Shown one piece after another: positions 8,182 to 18,817 of a stretch of DNA of 64,000 bases (positions within the stretch are counted from its first letter, which is position 1; each line of letters opens with the position of its first letter). The stretch covers positions 144,498 to 208,497 of the forward strand of contig NZ_JABVCF010000013.1 of NCBI RefSeq assembly GCF_014595955.1, written 5' to 3'. The position numbers were made by a program, and so were the translations under genes. Source of the stretch: Pseudaminobacter soli (ex Zhang et al. 2022). Its GTDB lineage: Bacteria; Pseudomonadota; Alphaproteobacteria; Rhizobiales; Rhizobiaceae. Below the pieces are notes generated by a model. The model was not told where the DNA came from. It made no database searches and was given only the letters and a program-made list of their open reading frames with translations.

Positions 8182-10167
8182 TCACAGCGCGAACGGGAAC
8201 GTGTCGGGCGTGTGCGCCCGGTCGGGCGGAGGCGCGGGTAGCGGTGTGACCGCTTTGGTGCGCTGGAACCAGACATAGGCGTCGAACTGCTTCGATAGCG
8301 ACGCCTCGGCATAGTGGCTCAAGAGTTCCGTCTCGGGCCGATAGATCACGCCGATGAACCGCTCGATACGCGGCGCAATCAGCGCTTCGGCCAGTTCGGA
8401 GTCGTTAGCCATGTCGAGCAGGAAGCGCGGCTTGCCGCTCTCGAGGCACAGGCGCTCATAGCTTTCCGCATGGGATGGCCGGACATCCTTGATTCGCATC
8501 TCTCCATCCCAGTCGTCGGCGGCGGCCACGGTGCCGGTGTCCGTGCCGAAGCCGATCAGCGCAGCCTGGTTGCCGAATCGTTCGCGGCAAAGCTGGCCGA
8601 TGTTCAGTTCGTCGCGGATCCAGCCCATCTCGGTCTGCCGCGCGTCGCCGATGTGGGAATTATGGGCCCAGACCACCGCCTTGGAGCCGGGGCCGCGCGC
8701 TTCGAGCACGTGCTCCAGCGTCTCGAACATATGCCTGTCGCGCATGTTCCAGGTCTCGGCACCAGCGTAATACATGACGCGGTAATACTCCTCGGCGCTC
8801 GCAACGACGCGGGCGCTCTGAGCGGCATCGAGGAAGGCGTCGCCGTCCTGTCGCGCGTATTCCAGTCGCTTAGCCAGCAATTCGCGGCATTGCCTGACCA
8901 CCGCCTCCTCACAGGCTTGGTAGCGTGAGCGCAGGATGGCGCGGCCGTAGGTGGAAGGCTCCTTCTGCCAGGGTGTCAGGCAGCCGTAGCGTTCCCGGGC
9001 GACCTTGGCCGCGTCCGGGTCGACGCGGTCGAGATAGGCGAGCACCGCCGCGATCGACCCGCTCATGTTGTAGAGGTCGAGCCCATAAAAGCCGGCGCGC
9101 TGCCGGGGCTCCGCGACACCCGCATTGTGCTGGCGCATCCATTCGAGGAACTCCGCCACCTCGGCGTTGCGCCACATCCAGGTCGGGAAGCGCTGGAAGG
9201 GCGGCTCGGTGCCCTTCCGAAGCGGCAGGCCCCGGACCCAGCGGTCCATGATGGCGGCGTCGGGCCAGTCCGCCTCGACCGCGACGATGGTGACGCCGTG
9301 CTTCTCGATAAGACGCCGGGTGATCGCAGCCCGCGCCCGGTAGAACTCGGAGGTGCCGTGGCTCGCCTCCCCCAGCAGCACGACTCGGCGGTCGCCAAAG
9401 CGGTCGAACATCGCGCCGAATGCGGGATCGTCCAGATCGGGCAGATCTTCCGCCGCATCCGCGATCATGGCAGGCAGCGACCGTCCCGGCGCGCGGTGGA
9501 CTGCGGGTGCCTTCTCGTCCGGCGTCCAGCCGTGCTCGCCGATGAGCGGCACGAACATGACGGCGCCCAAATCCTCTTCCTCGAATTTTGTGGCGGCAAC
9601 GCGCATGATGCGCATCAGCCGCTGCATACGCGGCTCCTCGCCGATCGGGATGACCAGGCGGCCGCCGATCTCGAGCTGTTCCTGTAAGGAGACGGGAACC
9701 GAAGGTCCGCCGGCCGCAACGATGATCGCATCGAACGGTGCCTGCTCCGGCCAGCCCTTCGTGCCGTCGCCGACGCGCACTTCGACATTGCGGAAGCCAT
9801 TGGCGGCAAGCCTGTCCTCGGCCAGTCGCGCCAGATCCTCGTGGCGCTCGATCGAATAGACCCTGGAGACGATACGGGCCATCACGGCAGCCGAATATCC
9901 CGAGCCGGTCCCGACCTCCAGAACCTTGTCGGTCGGCTCCAACTCAGCCGCTTCCACCATGTGCGCCACGATGTAAGGCTGCGAGATCGTCTGCCCCCCG
10001 GCTATGGGCAGCGGCGAGTCCTCGTATGCGAACTCTTCGAACCCCTCCTGCACGAATTTCTCGCGCGGCACCGAGCGCATGGCATCCAGCACGCGCTGAT
10101 CGCGCACGCCACGCCTTGCGATATGCGCCTCGACCATGTGGTGACGGGCGTGCTCATAGTCGAGCAT
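8182..10167 (-). CDS. Fusion: protein-L-isoaspartate O-methyltransferase + erythromycin esterase-like domain
   Basis: The 661 aa protein joins two enzymes. Residues 1 to about 215 are a PCMT domain, which uses SAM to methylate isoaspartyl damage in proteins: ISQPYIVAHM at 61-70 and SAM motif LEVGTGSGY at 82-90. From about 235 on it matches the erythromycin-esterase/EreA-like family, with LLGEASHGTSEFYRAR carrying the conserved His, EADWPDA, and VVWAHNSHIGD. Start at 10167 is supported by AGGAGGTGCTGAC directly upstream. An EcfG-type promoter lies 21 nt further up. Stress protection is inferred, and antibiotic hydrolysis should not be assumed. Confidence 0.85.
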   Translation of the reverse strand: MLDYEHARHHMVEAHIARRGVRDQRVLDAMRSVPREKFVQEGFEEFAYEDSPLPIAGGQTISQPYIVAHMVEAAELEPTDKVLEVGTGSGYSAAVMARIVSRVYSIERHEDLARLAEDRLAANGFRNVEVRVGDGTKGWPEQAPFDAIIVAAGGPSVPVSLQEQLEIGGRLVIPIGEEPRMQRLMRIMRVAATKFEEEDLGAVMFVPLIGEHGWTPDEKAPAVHRAPGRSLPAMIADAAEDLPDLDDPAFGAMFDRFGDRRVVLLGEASHGTSEFYRARAAITRRLIEKHGVTIVAVEADWPDAAIMDRWVRGLPLRKGTEPPFQRFPTWMWRNAEVAEFLEWMRQHNAGVAEPRQRAGFYGLDLYNMSGSIAAVLAYLDRVDPDAAKVARERYGCLTPWQKEPSTYGRAILRSRYQACEEAVVRQCRELLAKRLEYARQDGDAFLDAAQSARVVASAEEYYRVMYYAGAETWNMRDRHMFETLEHVLEARGPGSKAVVWAHNSHIGDARQTEMGWIRDELNIGQLCRERFGNQAALIGFGTDTGTVAAADDWDGEMRIKDVRPSHAESYERLCLESGKPRFLLDMANDSELAEALIAPRIERFIGVIYRPETELLSHYAEASLSKQFDAYVWFQRTKAVTPLPAPPPDRAHTPDTFPFAL

Positions 10168-10187
10168 GTCAGCACCTCCTGTCTCCG

Positions 10188-10213
10188 AACGAGCGAGGCC
10201 GGGCGGGAGTTCC
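10188..10213 (-). promoter_or_regulatory. EcfG/RpoE2-type general-stress promoter (for the methyltransferase-esterase gene)
   Basis: Read on the minus strand, GGAAC (10213-10209) is followed by 17 nt and CGTT (10191-10188). This matches the alphaproteobacterial general-stress sigma consensus GGAAC-N16/17-CGTT. The start codon is at 10167. A second match faces the other way at 10251-10275. Confidence 0.6.
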
Positions 10214-10250
10214 GCCGCGATGCTCGGCAGGCCTGATCGTGAGCCGCCAA

Positions 10251-10275
10251 GGAACAAAGCTTCCCACTTACGGTT
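10251..10275 (+). promoter_or_regulatory. EcfG/RpoE2-type general-stress promoter (for the SDR-DUF2269 operon)
   Basis: GGAAC (10251-10255), 16 nt, then GGTT (10272-10275). It points toward the SDR gene at 10432, leaving a leader of about 150 nt. It forms a divergent pair with the minus-strand match at 10188-10213. Confidence 0.55.
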
Positions 10276-10291
10276 GGACGAGGCGCTCAAG

Positions 10292-10435
10292 ATGGAGACG
10301 ATGGTGCCACCTGAGATTTCGTCCGGAATGGACGCGAGATCTGCGACCACAGCCGCGCGGCAGGAGTATTCACCTCAGAAGCTGCCTGCAGAACGAGACA
10401 AGATGGGCAGCGTTCGACCCGCAGGCGCGGCATGA
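10292..10435 (+). CDS. Possible 47-aa leader ORF (doubtful)
   Basis: This frame opens just after the predicted start of the EcfG-type transcript and ends with TGA overlapping the ATG of the SDR gene (ATGA), so it could be translationally coupled. Against it: no ribosome-binding site, poor third-position G+C and no recognisable motif. Listed because the SDR gene itself lacks a good ribosome-binding site. Confidence 0.2.
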   Translation: METMVPPEISSGMDARSATTAARQEYSPQKLPAERDKMGSVRPAGAA

Positions 10436-11718
10436 AAGTCCTGGTTGCGGGGGCGACGGGCCTGATCGGGTCTTCGATCTGCGCCAGGTTGGCCTCCGAG
10501 GGCCATCAGGTGATCGGCGTCTCGCGTGGCAGACCGAAGTCAGCCTTGGCCCCGACCGAATTCGTCCCGCTCGACATAGCCCGTGCCGTCGAGCCGGAGG
10601 ACTGGCTACCCCATCTGAGAGGCGTCGATGTCGTGGTGAACTGCGCGGGCGTGTTGCAGGACAGCGCGCGTGAGAAGACCCGGGAAATCCACCGGGATGC
10701 TGCGCTGGCCCTGTTCATGGCTTGCGAGCGCGCCGACGTGCGCCGGGTCATCCATTTCTCCGCGATCGGTGTCGACCGCGCGCAGCCCTCGTCCTTCTCC
10801 ACGACGAAGCTCGAAGGCGACGAAGCGCTGATGGCCCGGGATCTCGACTGGGTGATCCTGCGTCCGTCGGTCGTGCTGGGCCGGCCGGTCTATGGCGCCA
10901 GCGCGCTCGTCCGCGGGCTCGCGGCTTTGCCGATCCTGCCTTCCATGCCCGGCACCGGCCGACTGCAGGTCGTCCAACTCGACGATATCGTCTCCACCGT
11001 CAGCTTCTTCCTGGATGCGGACGCGCCCTCAGGCGTCGCCATCGAACTGGCCGGGCCGGAAACCATGACCATGGACGAGGTGGCAGGCGTCTATCGCAAG
11101 TGGATGGGTTGGCGGCCGGCGAAGCTGTTGCGCCTCCCCGACTGGGCGGCTTCGATGCTTTACCGGCTGGGCGACTTCGCCAGCCTGTTCGGTTGGCGCC
11201 CGCCCATGCGCACCAATGCCGCGAAGGAGATCACGCGCGGAGCCGTCGGCGATCCTTCCCGGTGGACGGCGCTCACGGGTATCCGCCCCCGCAGCCTCGC
11301 AGCCGCATTGGCGGCGCAGCCGGCGACCGTGCAGGACAAGTGGTTTGCAAAACTCTACTTCGTCAAGCCGGTGATGTTCGTGATCCTTCCCATCTTCTGG
11401 ATCGGAACGGGCGTCGTTTCGCTCACCATCGGTTGGGGCACGGGCGTGGGTCTGATGCAAAGCACCGGGGCCGGCGTGCTGTCGGGGCCGGCGGTGGTCG
11501 CGGGCGCGCTGGCGGACATGGTGGCGGGCGCGCTGATCGCCTGGCGCCCGACGGCGCGACTCGGGCTCCATGCCGCCATTCTGATCTCGCTCTTCTACCT
11601 CATCACCGGGTCGATCCTTCGCCCGGACCTCTGGTACGAGCCGCTTGGACCCCTCCTGAAAATATTCCCCATTCTGGCCTGCCATTTTGCCGCGCTGGCG
11701 ATCCTGGACGAACGCTGA
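10432..11718 (+). CDS. SDR-family NAD(P)-binding protein with C-terminal DoxX-like membrane domain
   Basis: The 428 aa protein starts with a Rossmann motif GATGLIGSS (residues 7-15) of atypical/extended SDRs, spanning about 1-290. The C-terminal ~125 residues contain four hydrophobic helices (KWFAKLYFVKPVMFVILPIFWIG onward in pieces) typical of the DoxX-like tail on some NAD(P)-binding proteins. The substrate is unknown. Its stop shares one base with the next gene's start (TGATG), so it is coupled to the DUF2269 gene. Confidence 0.8.
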   Translation: MKVLVAGATGLIGSSICARLASEGHQVIGVSRGRPKSALAPTEFVPLDIARAVEPEDWLPHLRGVDVVVNCAGVLQDSAREKTREIHRDAALALFMACERADVRRVIHFSAIGVDRAQPSSFSTTKLEGDEALMARDLDWVILRPSVVLGRPVYGASALVRGLAALPILPSMPGTGRLQVVQLDDIVSTVSFFLDADAPSGVAIELAGPETMTMDEVAGVYRKWMGWRPAKLLRLPDWAASMLYRLGDFASLFGWRPPMRTNAAKEITRGAVGDPSRWTALTGIRPRSLAAALAAQPATVQDKWFAKLYFVKPVMFVILPIFWIGTGVVSLTIGWGTGVGLMQSTGAGVLSGPAVVAGALADMVAGALIAWRPTARLGLHAAILISLFYLITGSILRPDLWYEPLGPLLKIFPILACHFAALAILDER

Positions 11719-12188
11719 TGCTCTACTTCTTCCTCAAATACCTGCACCTGATCGGAGCATCCGTTCTTCTCGGAACTGGCGCGGGCATTGCCTTCTTCAT
11801 GCTGATCGCGCACCTCACGGGCAAGGCCGAGACGATCGCGGCCGTCGCCCGCATCGTCGTCATCGCCGACTTCGTCTTCACCGCGACCGCCGTCGTCGCG
11901 CAGCCCGTCACCGGCGTCGCCCTGGCCTGGTCGGCGGGCTATTCGCTTTGGGAAGGCTGGATCGTGCTGTCGATCGTGCTCTATCTCGTCACCGGCGCGT
12001 TTTGGCTGCCGGTGGTCTGGATGCAGATGGAGATGCGCAATCTGGCCAAAGCCGCCGCGGCGATGGGGGTGGCACCGCCGGCGCGATATCACCGCCTGTT
12101 CTGGCTCTGGTTCGCCTTCGGCTTTCCGGCCTTTGCCGCGGTGCTCGGCATATTCTGGCTGATGATCACCCGGCCGGTGCTCTGGTAG
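11718..12188 (+). CDS. DUF2269 family integral membrane protein
   Basis: The 156 aa protein has four hydrophobic segments and starts MLYFFLKYLHLIGASVLLGT, the DUF2269 pattern, with a conserved His in KYLHLIG. The family has no assigned function. It is the second gene of the SDR operon (1 nt overlap), implying that the two membrane proteins work together. Confidence 0.8.
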   Translation: MLYFFLKYLHLIGASVLLGTGAGIAFFMLIAHLTGKAETIAAVARIVVIADFVFTATAVVAQPVTGVALAWSAGYSLWEGWIVLSIVLYLVTGAFWLPVVWMQMEMRNLAKAAAAMGVAPPARYHRLFWLWFAFGFPAFAAVLGIFWLMITRPVLW

Positions 12189-12264
12189 ACTGCCCAATGA
12201 CAGCGCGTCGGCAAGCGGGAACCTGCAGCCGATGCGCTGCGCTTCACGCTGAGCCAATCCGCCC

Positions 12265-12930
12265 CTAGGGCAAACCGCCCGTGACTGGATTGTTCTCGCT
12301 ATCGTTGGCGCCGCCAGAGCCAGTCATAGGCGAAACGCCGGATCCGGAGGTCCGGGATGTGTTCCCGCTGCCGGACTGCGAGCCGGAGCTATCGGCGGCC
12401 GATTGCCGTGCCAGTTCGCGCTCGACGGTCTCACGCGATCCTTCCGCAGGCTCGGAGGTTTGGGGCGTCCGGGGAGCCGACGACCTGCCCGTCTTCGCTG
12501 CCCGGCTAGCACGTCCGTTTCCAGCAGCGGATGCGCCACGAGTCGCTCTGCCCGCCCGCTTCAACTCGCGCTTGATGACGCCGCGGGACCCTTCGGCCGG
12601 TTCCTGGCTATGGGCGCCGCGCCCTCGCGTCCTCGACACCCCGCCTTTCGACATTCCTTTGGCCGCAGTTGCGGTAGCGACAGGAGAGGCGCTGCCCATG
12701 AAGTCCTCCGCGACCGAACTCGATGCGGTCCGCTTGGCCGAGGCACGCGGGCGGAGTTTCTGGGCGGCGGCGCTGGTCTCTTCCGCGCTGGTCCTTGCTT
12801 CGGTACCTGATGAGGCGCTCCCACGGTCGAAGGACATCCGACCCGCGGCCGTCTGCCCGCGAAGAAACCTGCTGCCCGCCCTGTAGGCTGCGTAGCCCAC
12901 AACTGCACCCGCCAAAAGTAGCCTGAACAT
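12265..12930 (-). CDS. Hypothetical membrane-anchored, disordered protein with PAEGSR repeats
   Basis: The 221 aa protein starts MFRLLLAGAVVGYAAYRAGSR, a single N-terminal hydrophobic anchor. The rest is rich in Ala, Ser, Gly, Arg and Thr and looks disordered. Two copies of the module EPAEGSRxxxxREL occur near residues 109-123 and 157-171, which suggests a short binding motif. The start was put at the conserved-looking MFRLLLAGAV after an AGAGG site, not at the longer frame. An EcfG-type promoter lies about 90 nt upstream. No family is recognised. Confidence 0.65.
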   Translation of the reverse strand: MFRLLLAGAVVGYAAYRAGSRFLRGQTAAGRMSFDRGSASSGTEARTSAEETSAAAQKLRPRASAKRTASSSVAEDFMGSASPVATATAAKGMSKGGVSRTRGRGAHSQEPAEGSRGVIKRELKRAGRATRGASAAGNGRASRAAKTGRSSAPRTPQTSEPAEGSRETVERELARQSAADSSGSQSGSGNTSRTSGSGVSPMTGSGGANDSENNPVTGGLP

Positions 12931-13021
12931 CGTAACCTCTCGTTGATTGGTTTGTCGGTGAGCCAGTAGGCGCGACATGCGGCCAGCACTGGCTTTGAAG
13001 AAGCTCTTCCACTTCCAGTTC

Positions 13022-13046
13022 AACCCGGTAGTCCAACCAAGGTTCC
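13022..13046 (-). promoter_or_regulatory. EcfG/RpoE2-type general-stress promoter (for the PAEGSR protein)
   Basis: On the minus strand GGAAC (13046-13042), 16 nt, GGTT (13025-13022); the gene starts at 12930. It is back-to-back with the plus-strand match at 13083-13107. Confidence 0.55.
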
Positions 13047-13082
13047 GGCGTCAGGCAATACTCGCCCGGCAGGTAGAAGCTC

Positions 13083-13107
13083 GGAACCTGATGCGTAGCG
13101 GCGAGTT
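13083..13107 (+). promoter_or_regulatory. EcfG/RpoE2-type general-stress promoter (for the DUF892 gene)
   Basis: GGAAC (13083-13087), 16 nt, AGTT (13104-13107), with the DUF892 start 46 nt downstream of the -10 element. YciE/DUF892 genes are frequent general-stress targets, so the match is functionally sensible. Confidence 0.6.
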
Positions 13108-13152
13108 AAGCGCCGGTACCCCACGCCGATTTCACTCTGAGGAGATGCGACA

Positions 13153-13647
13153 ATGGCCGAGAAGAAACTCGAAGACCTTTTCCACGAGACCCTCAAGGAC
13201 ATCTATTACGCCGAGCGCAAGATCCTGAAGGGGCTGCAGAAGATGGCACGCGGCGCACAGGACGAGAAGCTGAAAGCCGCGTTCGAGAAGCATCGCGACG
13301 AGACCGAGACGCAGATGGAGCGCCTGCAGCAGGTTTTCGAGATCCTGGGCAAGCGGGCCCAGGGCAAGACCTGCCCGGCCATCGACGGTATCCTCGAGGA
13401 AGGCGAGGAGATCCTCGAGGAGTTCAAGAAGAGCCCCGCCCTCGACGCCGGCTTGGTGTCGGCCGCGCAGGCGGTGGAGCATTACGAGATCGCGCGCTAC
13501 GGCACGCTGAAGCGCTGGGCCGAGGAACTCGGCATGCGGGACGCCGTGAAGCTGCTCGACCAGACGCTCTCGGAAGAGAAGCGGACGGACGAGGATCTGA
13601 CCAAGCTCGCCGACGCGGCTGCGAACCAAAAAGCCAAGGCGGCCTGA
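13153..13647 (+). CDS. DUF892 (YciE/YciF) ferritin-like protein
   Basis: The 164 aa all-helical protein begins with KKLEDLFHETLKDIYYAERK, the YciE/DUF892 signature. Regularly placed Glu/His residues (YYAE near 20-21; KHRDETE near 56-62; EHYE near 112-115) can form a di-iron site in a four-helix bundle. The family is linked to stress and stationary phase; enzymatic role is unproven. GAGGAG lies 7 nt before the ATG. A small hydrophilic protein follows in the same operon. Confidence 0.9.
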   Translation: MAEKKLEDLFHETLKDIYYAERKILKGLQKMARGAQDEKLKAAFEKHRDETETQMERLQQVFEILGKRAQGKTCPAIDGILEEGEEILEEFKKSPALDAGLVSAAQAVEHYEIARYGTLKRWAEELGMRDAVKLLDQTLSEEKRTDEDLTKLADAAANQKAKAA

Positions 13648-13698
13648 GCTTCAACGTGGCCGTCGACCCCGGCCCGGCGGCCACGTACCGGAGGAAAA

Positions 13699-13938
13699 AT
13701 GTCTCTTCCAGACGACGAAAACCACCGCGAGACGGGTGGCCGTATTCCCATCGCCAGACCGAGCGAGGCTGACCGCGACAAGGCCGGCCTCGAAAGGGCA
13801 AAACATCGCTCGTCCGGGCTTAGGCAGTCGGCCGAGGAGACGATGGAAAAGACGCGGCAGTCCGATTCCGCGGATCAGGCGACCCTCGGTCCCGATGGGG
13901 AGGACCTGCCGGAAGCCGGACGACGCAGAAGCGGCTAG
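13699..13938 (+). CDS. Small hydrophilic hypothetical protein
   Basis: A 79 aa protein, highly charged, without hydrophobic segments, probably disordered. GGAGG sits 5 nt before the ATG, a strong site. It follows the DUF892 gene by 51 nt and probably shares its stress promoter. No family is recognised. Confidence 0.6.
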   Translation: MSLPDDENHRETGGRIPIARPSEADRDKAGLERAKHRSSGLRQSAEETMEKTRQSDSADQATLGPDGEDLPEAGRRRSG

Positions 13939-13987
13939 TTGGGCCGACAGAGCGCGGACGAGGCCGCGCCCTGCGAACAGCTACAGC

Positions 13988-16651
<2,664 letters not shown>

Positions 16652-16778
16652 CTCGTAGCCTTCGGTAGGGAAGCCGTGCCCGGGGAAAATGGAGAGCCGC
16701 CTTTTAGCGGCCGTCATTCCACCTGTCCACAAGACGGACCGGTGGCCGGGCCGGCGAACTCAAGTAACGCCATATTTC

Positions 16779-16835
16779 GCCCCTCTCCGCCCCGCTTCGC
16801 TCGGCACCTATCCCACGTCCGACGGGAGGAGAGGA
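16779..16835. repeat. Dispersed CCCCTCTCC...GGAGAGG repeat
   Basis: An imperfect palindrome with ends CCCCTCTCCG and GGGAGGAGAGG around a GCTTCGCTCGGCACC core. Similar pieces occur at 46636-46679 and 45239-45298, consistent with a repeat family scattered between genes. Confidence 0.45.
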
Positions 16836-16899
16836 CGTGACGGCCGCTAGCTTGGCGCTACGGCTTTGCTACAACCCGGGGCCAAATGCATAAACGAAA

Positions 16900-16920
16900 C
16901 CGCCGGCACATGGCCGGCGG
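16900..16920 (-). terminator. Terminator after recA
   Basis: CCGCCGGC/GCCGGCGG forms an 8-bp perfect stem with a 5-nt loop. Read in the recA direction it is followed by TTTCGTTT. It lies 28 nt past the recA stop. Confidence 0.6.
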
Positions 16921-16948
16921 CGAATAATTTTTTGAAGCTTTCGAAGCC

Positions 16949-18031
<1,083 letters not shown>

Positions 18032-18085
18032 GATACATATCCCTTGAGCGTCTATGAAGGCCGGCGTTTTCGATATCCCTGGCAC

Positions 18086-18114
18086 TTTGTACTCTTTTTG
18101 TTCTTACCTGACAA
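18086..18114 (-). promoter_or_regulatory. recA promoter with overlapping LexA (SOS) box
   Basis: On the minus strand TTGTCA (18114-18109), 17 nt, TACAAA (18091-18086). The SOS box GAACAAAAAGAGTAC (18103-18089), i.e. GAAC-N7-GTAC, covers the spacer and the edge of the -10. GAAC-N7-GTAC is the operator defined for Rhizobium etli recA, so LexA should block RNA polymerase here until DNA damage. Confidence 0.8.
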
Positions 18115-18138
18115 GAGGGGCTCTACGCCTGTTCTCAT

Positions 18139-18717
18139 TTAGGAATTCGGCTTCCGTTCTCTTTGCGTTCCCGGCGTTCCGACCGGAACCGAAACGCCGC
18201 AGGCCTTGGCGAGATCGGCTATCGCGTCATCAAGGCCAGCTACATCGAACACGGCCTGTCCCTCGCCGGAGAAGAGACCGAATCGCCACGAGAGATCGAA
18301 TCGTCGCGCTCGCGCAAGCCGCGCCAGCGCCTGCTCGCCGTCCATGTTGAGCGAGCGATTGTAATCACCCAGCGTCCAGACGTCCTCAAAAGGGACGCCG
18401 TTGTCGTAGCGCATGGTCACCGGAATGCCGCCCTGCCCGGAAATCGCACGCCTGATCAGAATGGACGCACGCCACACGGGGTAGCGCGAGGCCTTGCAGG
18501 AGATCACCAGGGCCGCGCGATACTCGATCGTCCGGGCTGTCGTGGATAGCGTGTTGATGCTGTAGGTCGTGGCGGTGGCCGCCCCCTCGCCCCGGCCGAT
18601 CTTCCATCGGTCGGCGGCCAGCGCGGCAGTCGCACCCAGCAGTTGGATGGCGGCGCAGACGACCGCCATCACCGCTCCGGCGAACCGCATAACTGAGTTC
18701 CGCACTTCCCGCCCCAT
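18139..18717 (-). CDS. Secreted hypothetical protein, VasI/TagO-like pattern
   Basis: The 192 aa protein has a signal peptide (MRFAGAVMAVVCAAIQLLG then ATAALAA). An alternative start at that Met, 18690, would give 183 aa. The body has spaced cysteines and a C-terminal FDVAGLDDAIADLAKACG, which resembles the end of type VI secretion-associated VasI/TagO-like periplasmic proteins. No secretion genes are nearby, so a function is not assigned. Confidence 0.65.
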   Translation of the reverse strand: MGREVRNSVMRFAGAVMAVVCAAIQLLGATAALAADRWKIGRGEGAATATTYSINTLSTTARTIEYRAALVISCKASRYPVWRASILIRRAISGQGGIPVTMRYDNGVPFEDVWTLGDYNRSLNMDGEQALARLARARRFDLSWRFGLFSGEGQAVFDVAGLDDAIADLAKACGVSVPVGTPGTQRERKPNS

Positions 18718-18764
18718 GCACTGCCGCAGTCAGTTTCCCCGGCATTGGCATCAGAAGCAAGAGG

Positions 18765-18805
18765 CGGGGTTTGACGCCGGGCTGCCACAGCGGCGTCAAA
18801 CCCCG
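18765..18805. terminator. Strong hairpin between glyA and the secreted-protein gene
   Basis: CGGGGTTTGACGCCG (18765-18779) pairs perfectly over 15 bp with 18791-18805, with an 11-nt loop. It begins 13 nt after the glyA stop. There is no clear U-run, so it may be a rho-independent terminator of weak type or an mRNA 3'-end stabiliser. Confidence 0.5.
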
Positions 18806-18817
18806 GTCGGGCGCGGA

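Larger units (their letters stand above)
16652..16948. other. Intergenic region alaS-recA
   Basis: About 300 nt holding the alaS upstream sequence, a dispersed CCCTCTCC...GGAGAGG repeat (16779-16835) and the recA terminator (16900-16920). No gene is seen. Confidence 0.5.

Noticed and set aside
12208..12240. GGAAC in the gap after the DUF2269 gene as an EcfG promoter
   Set aside because: The -10 spacing is wrong and no gene follows on that strand.
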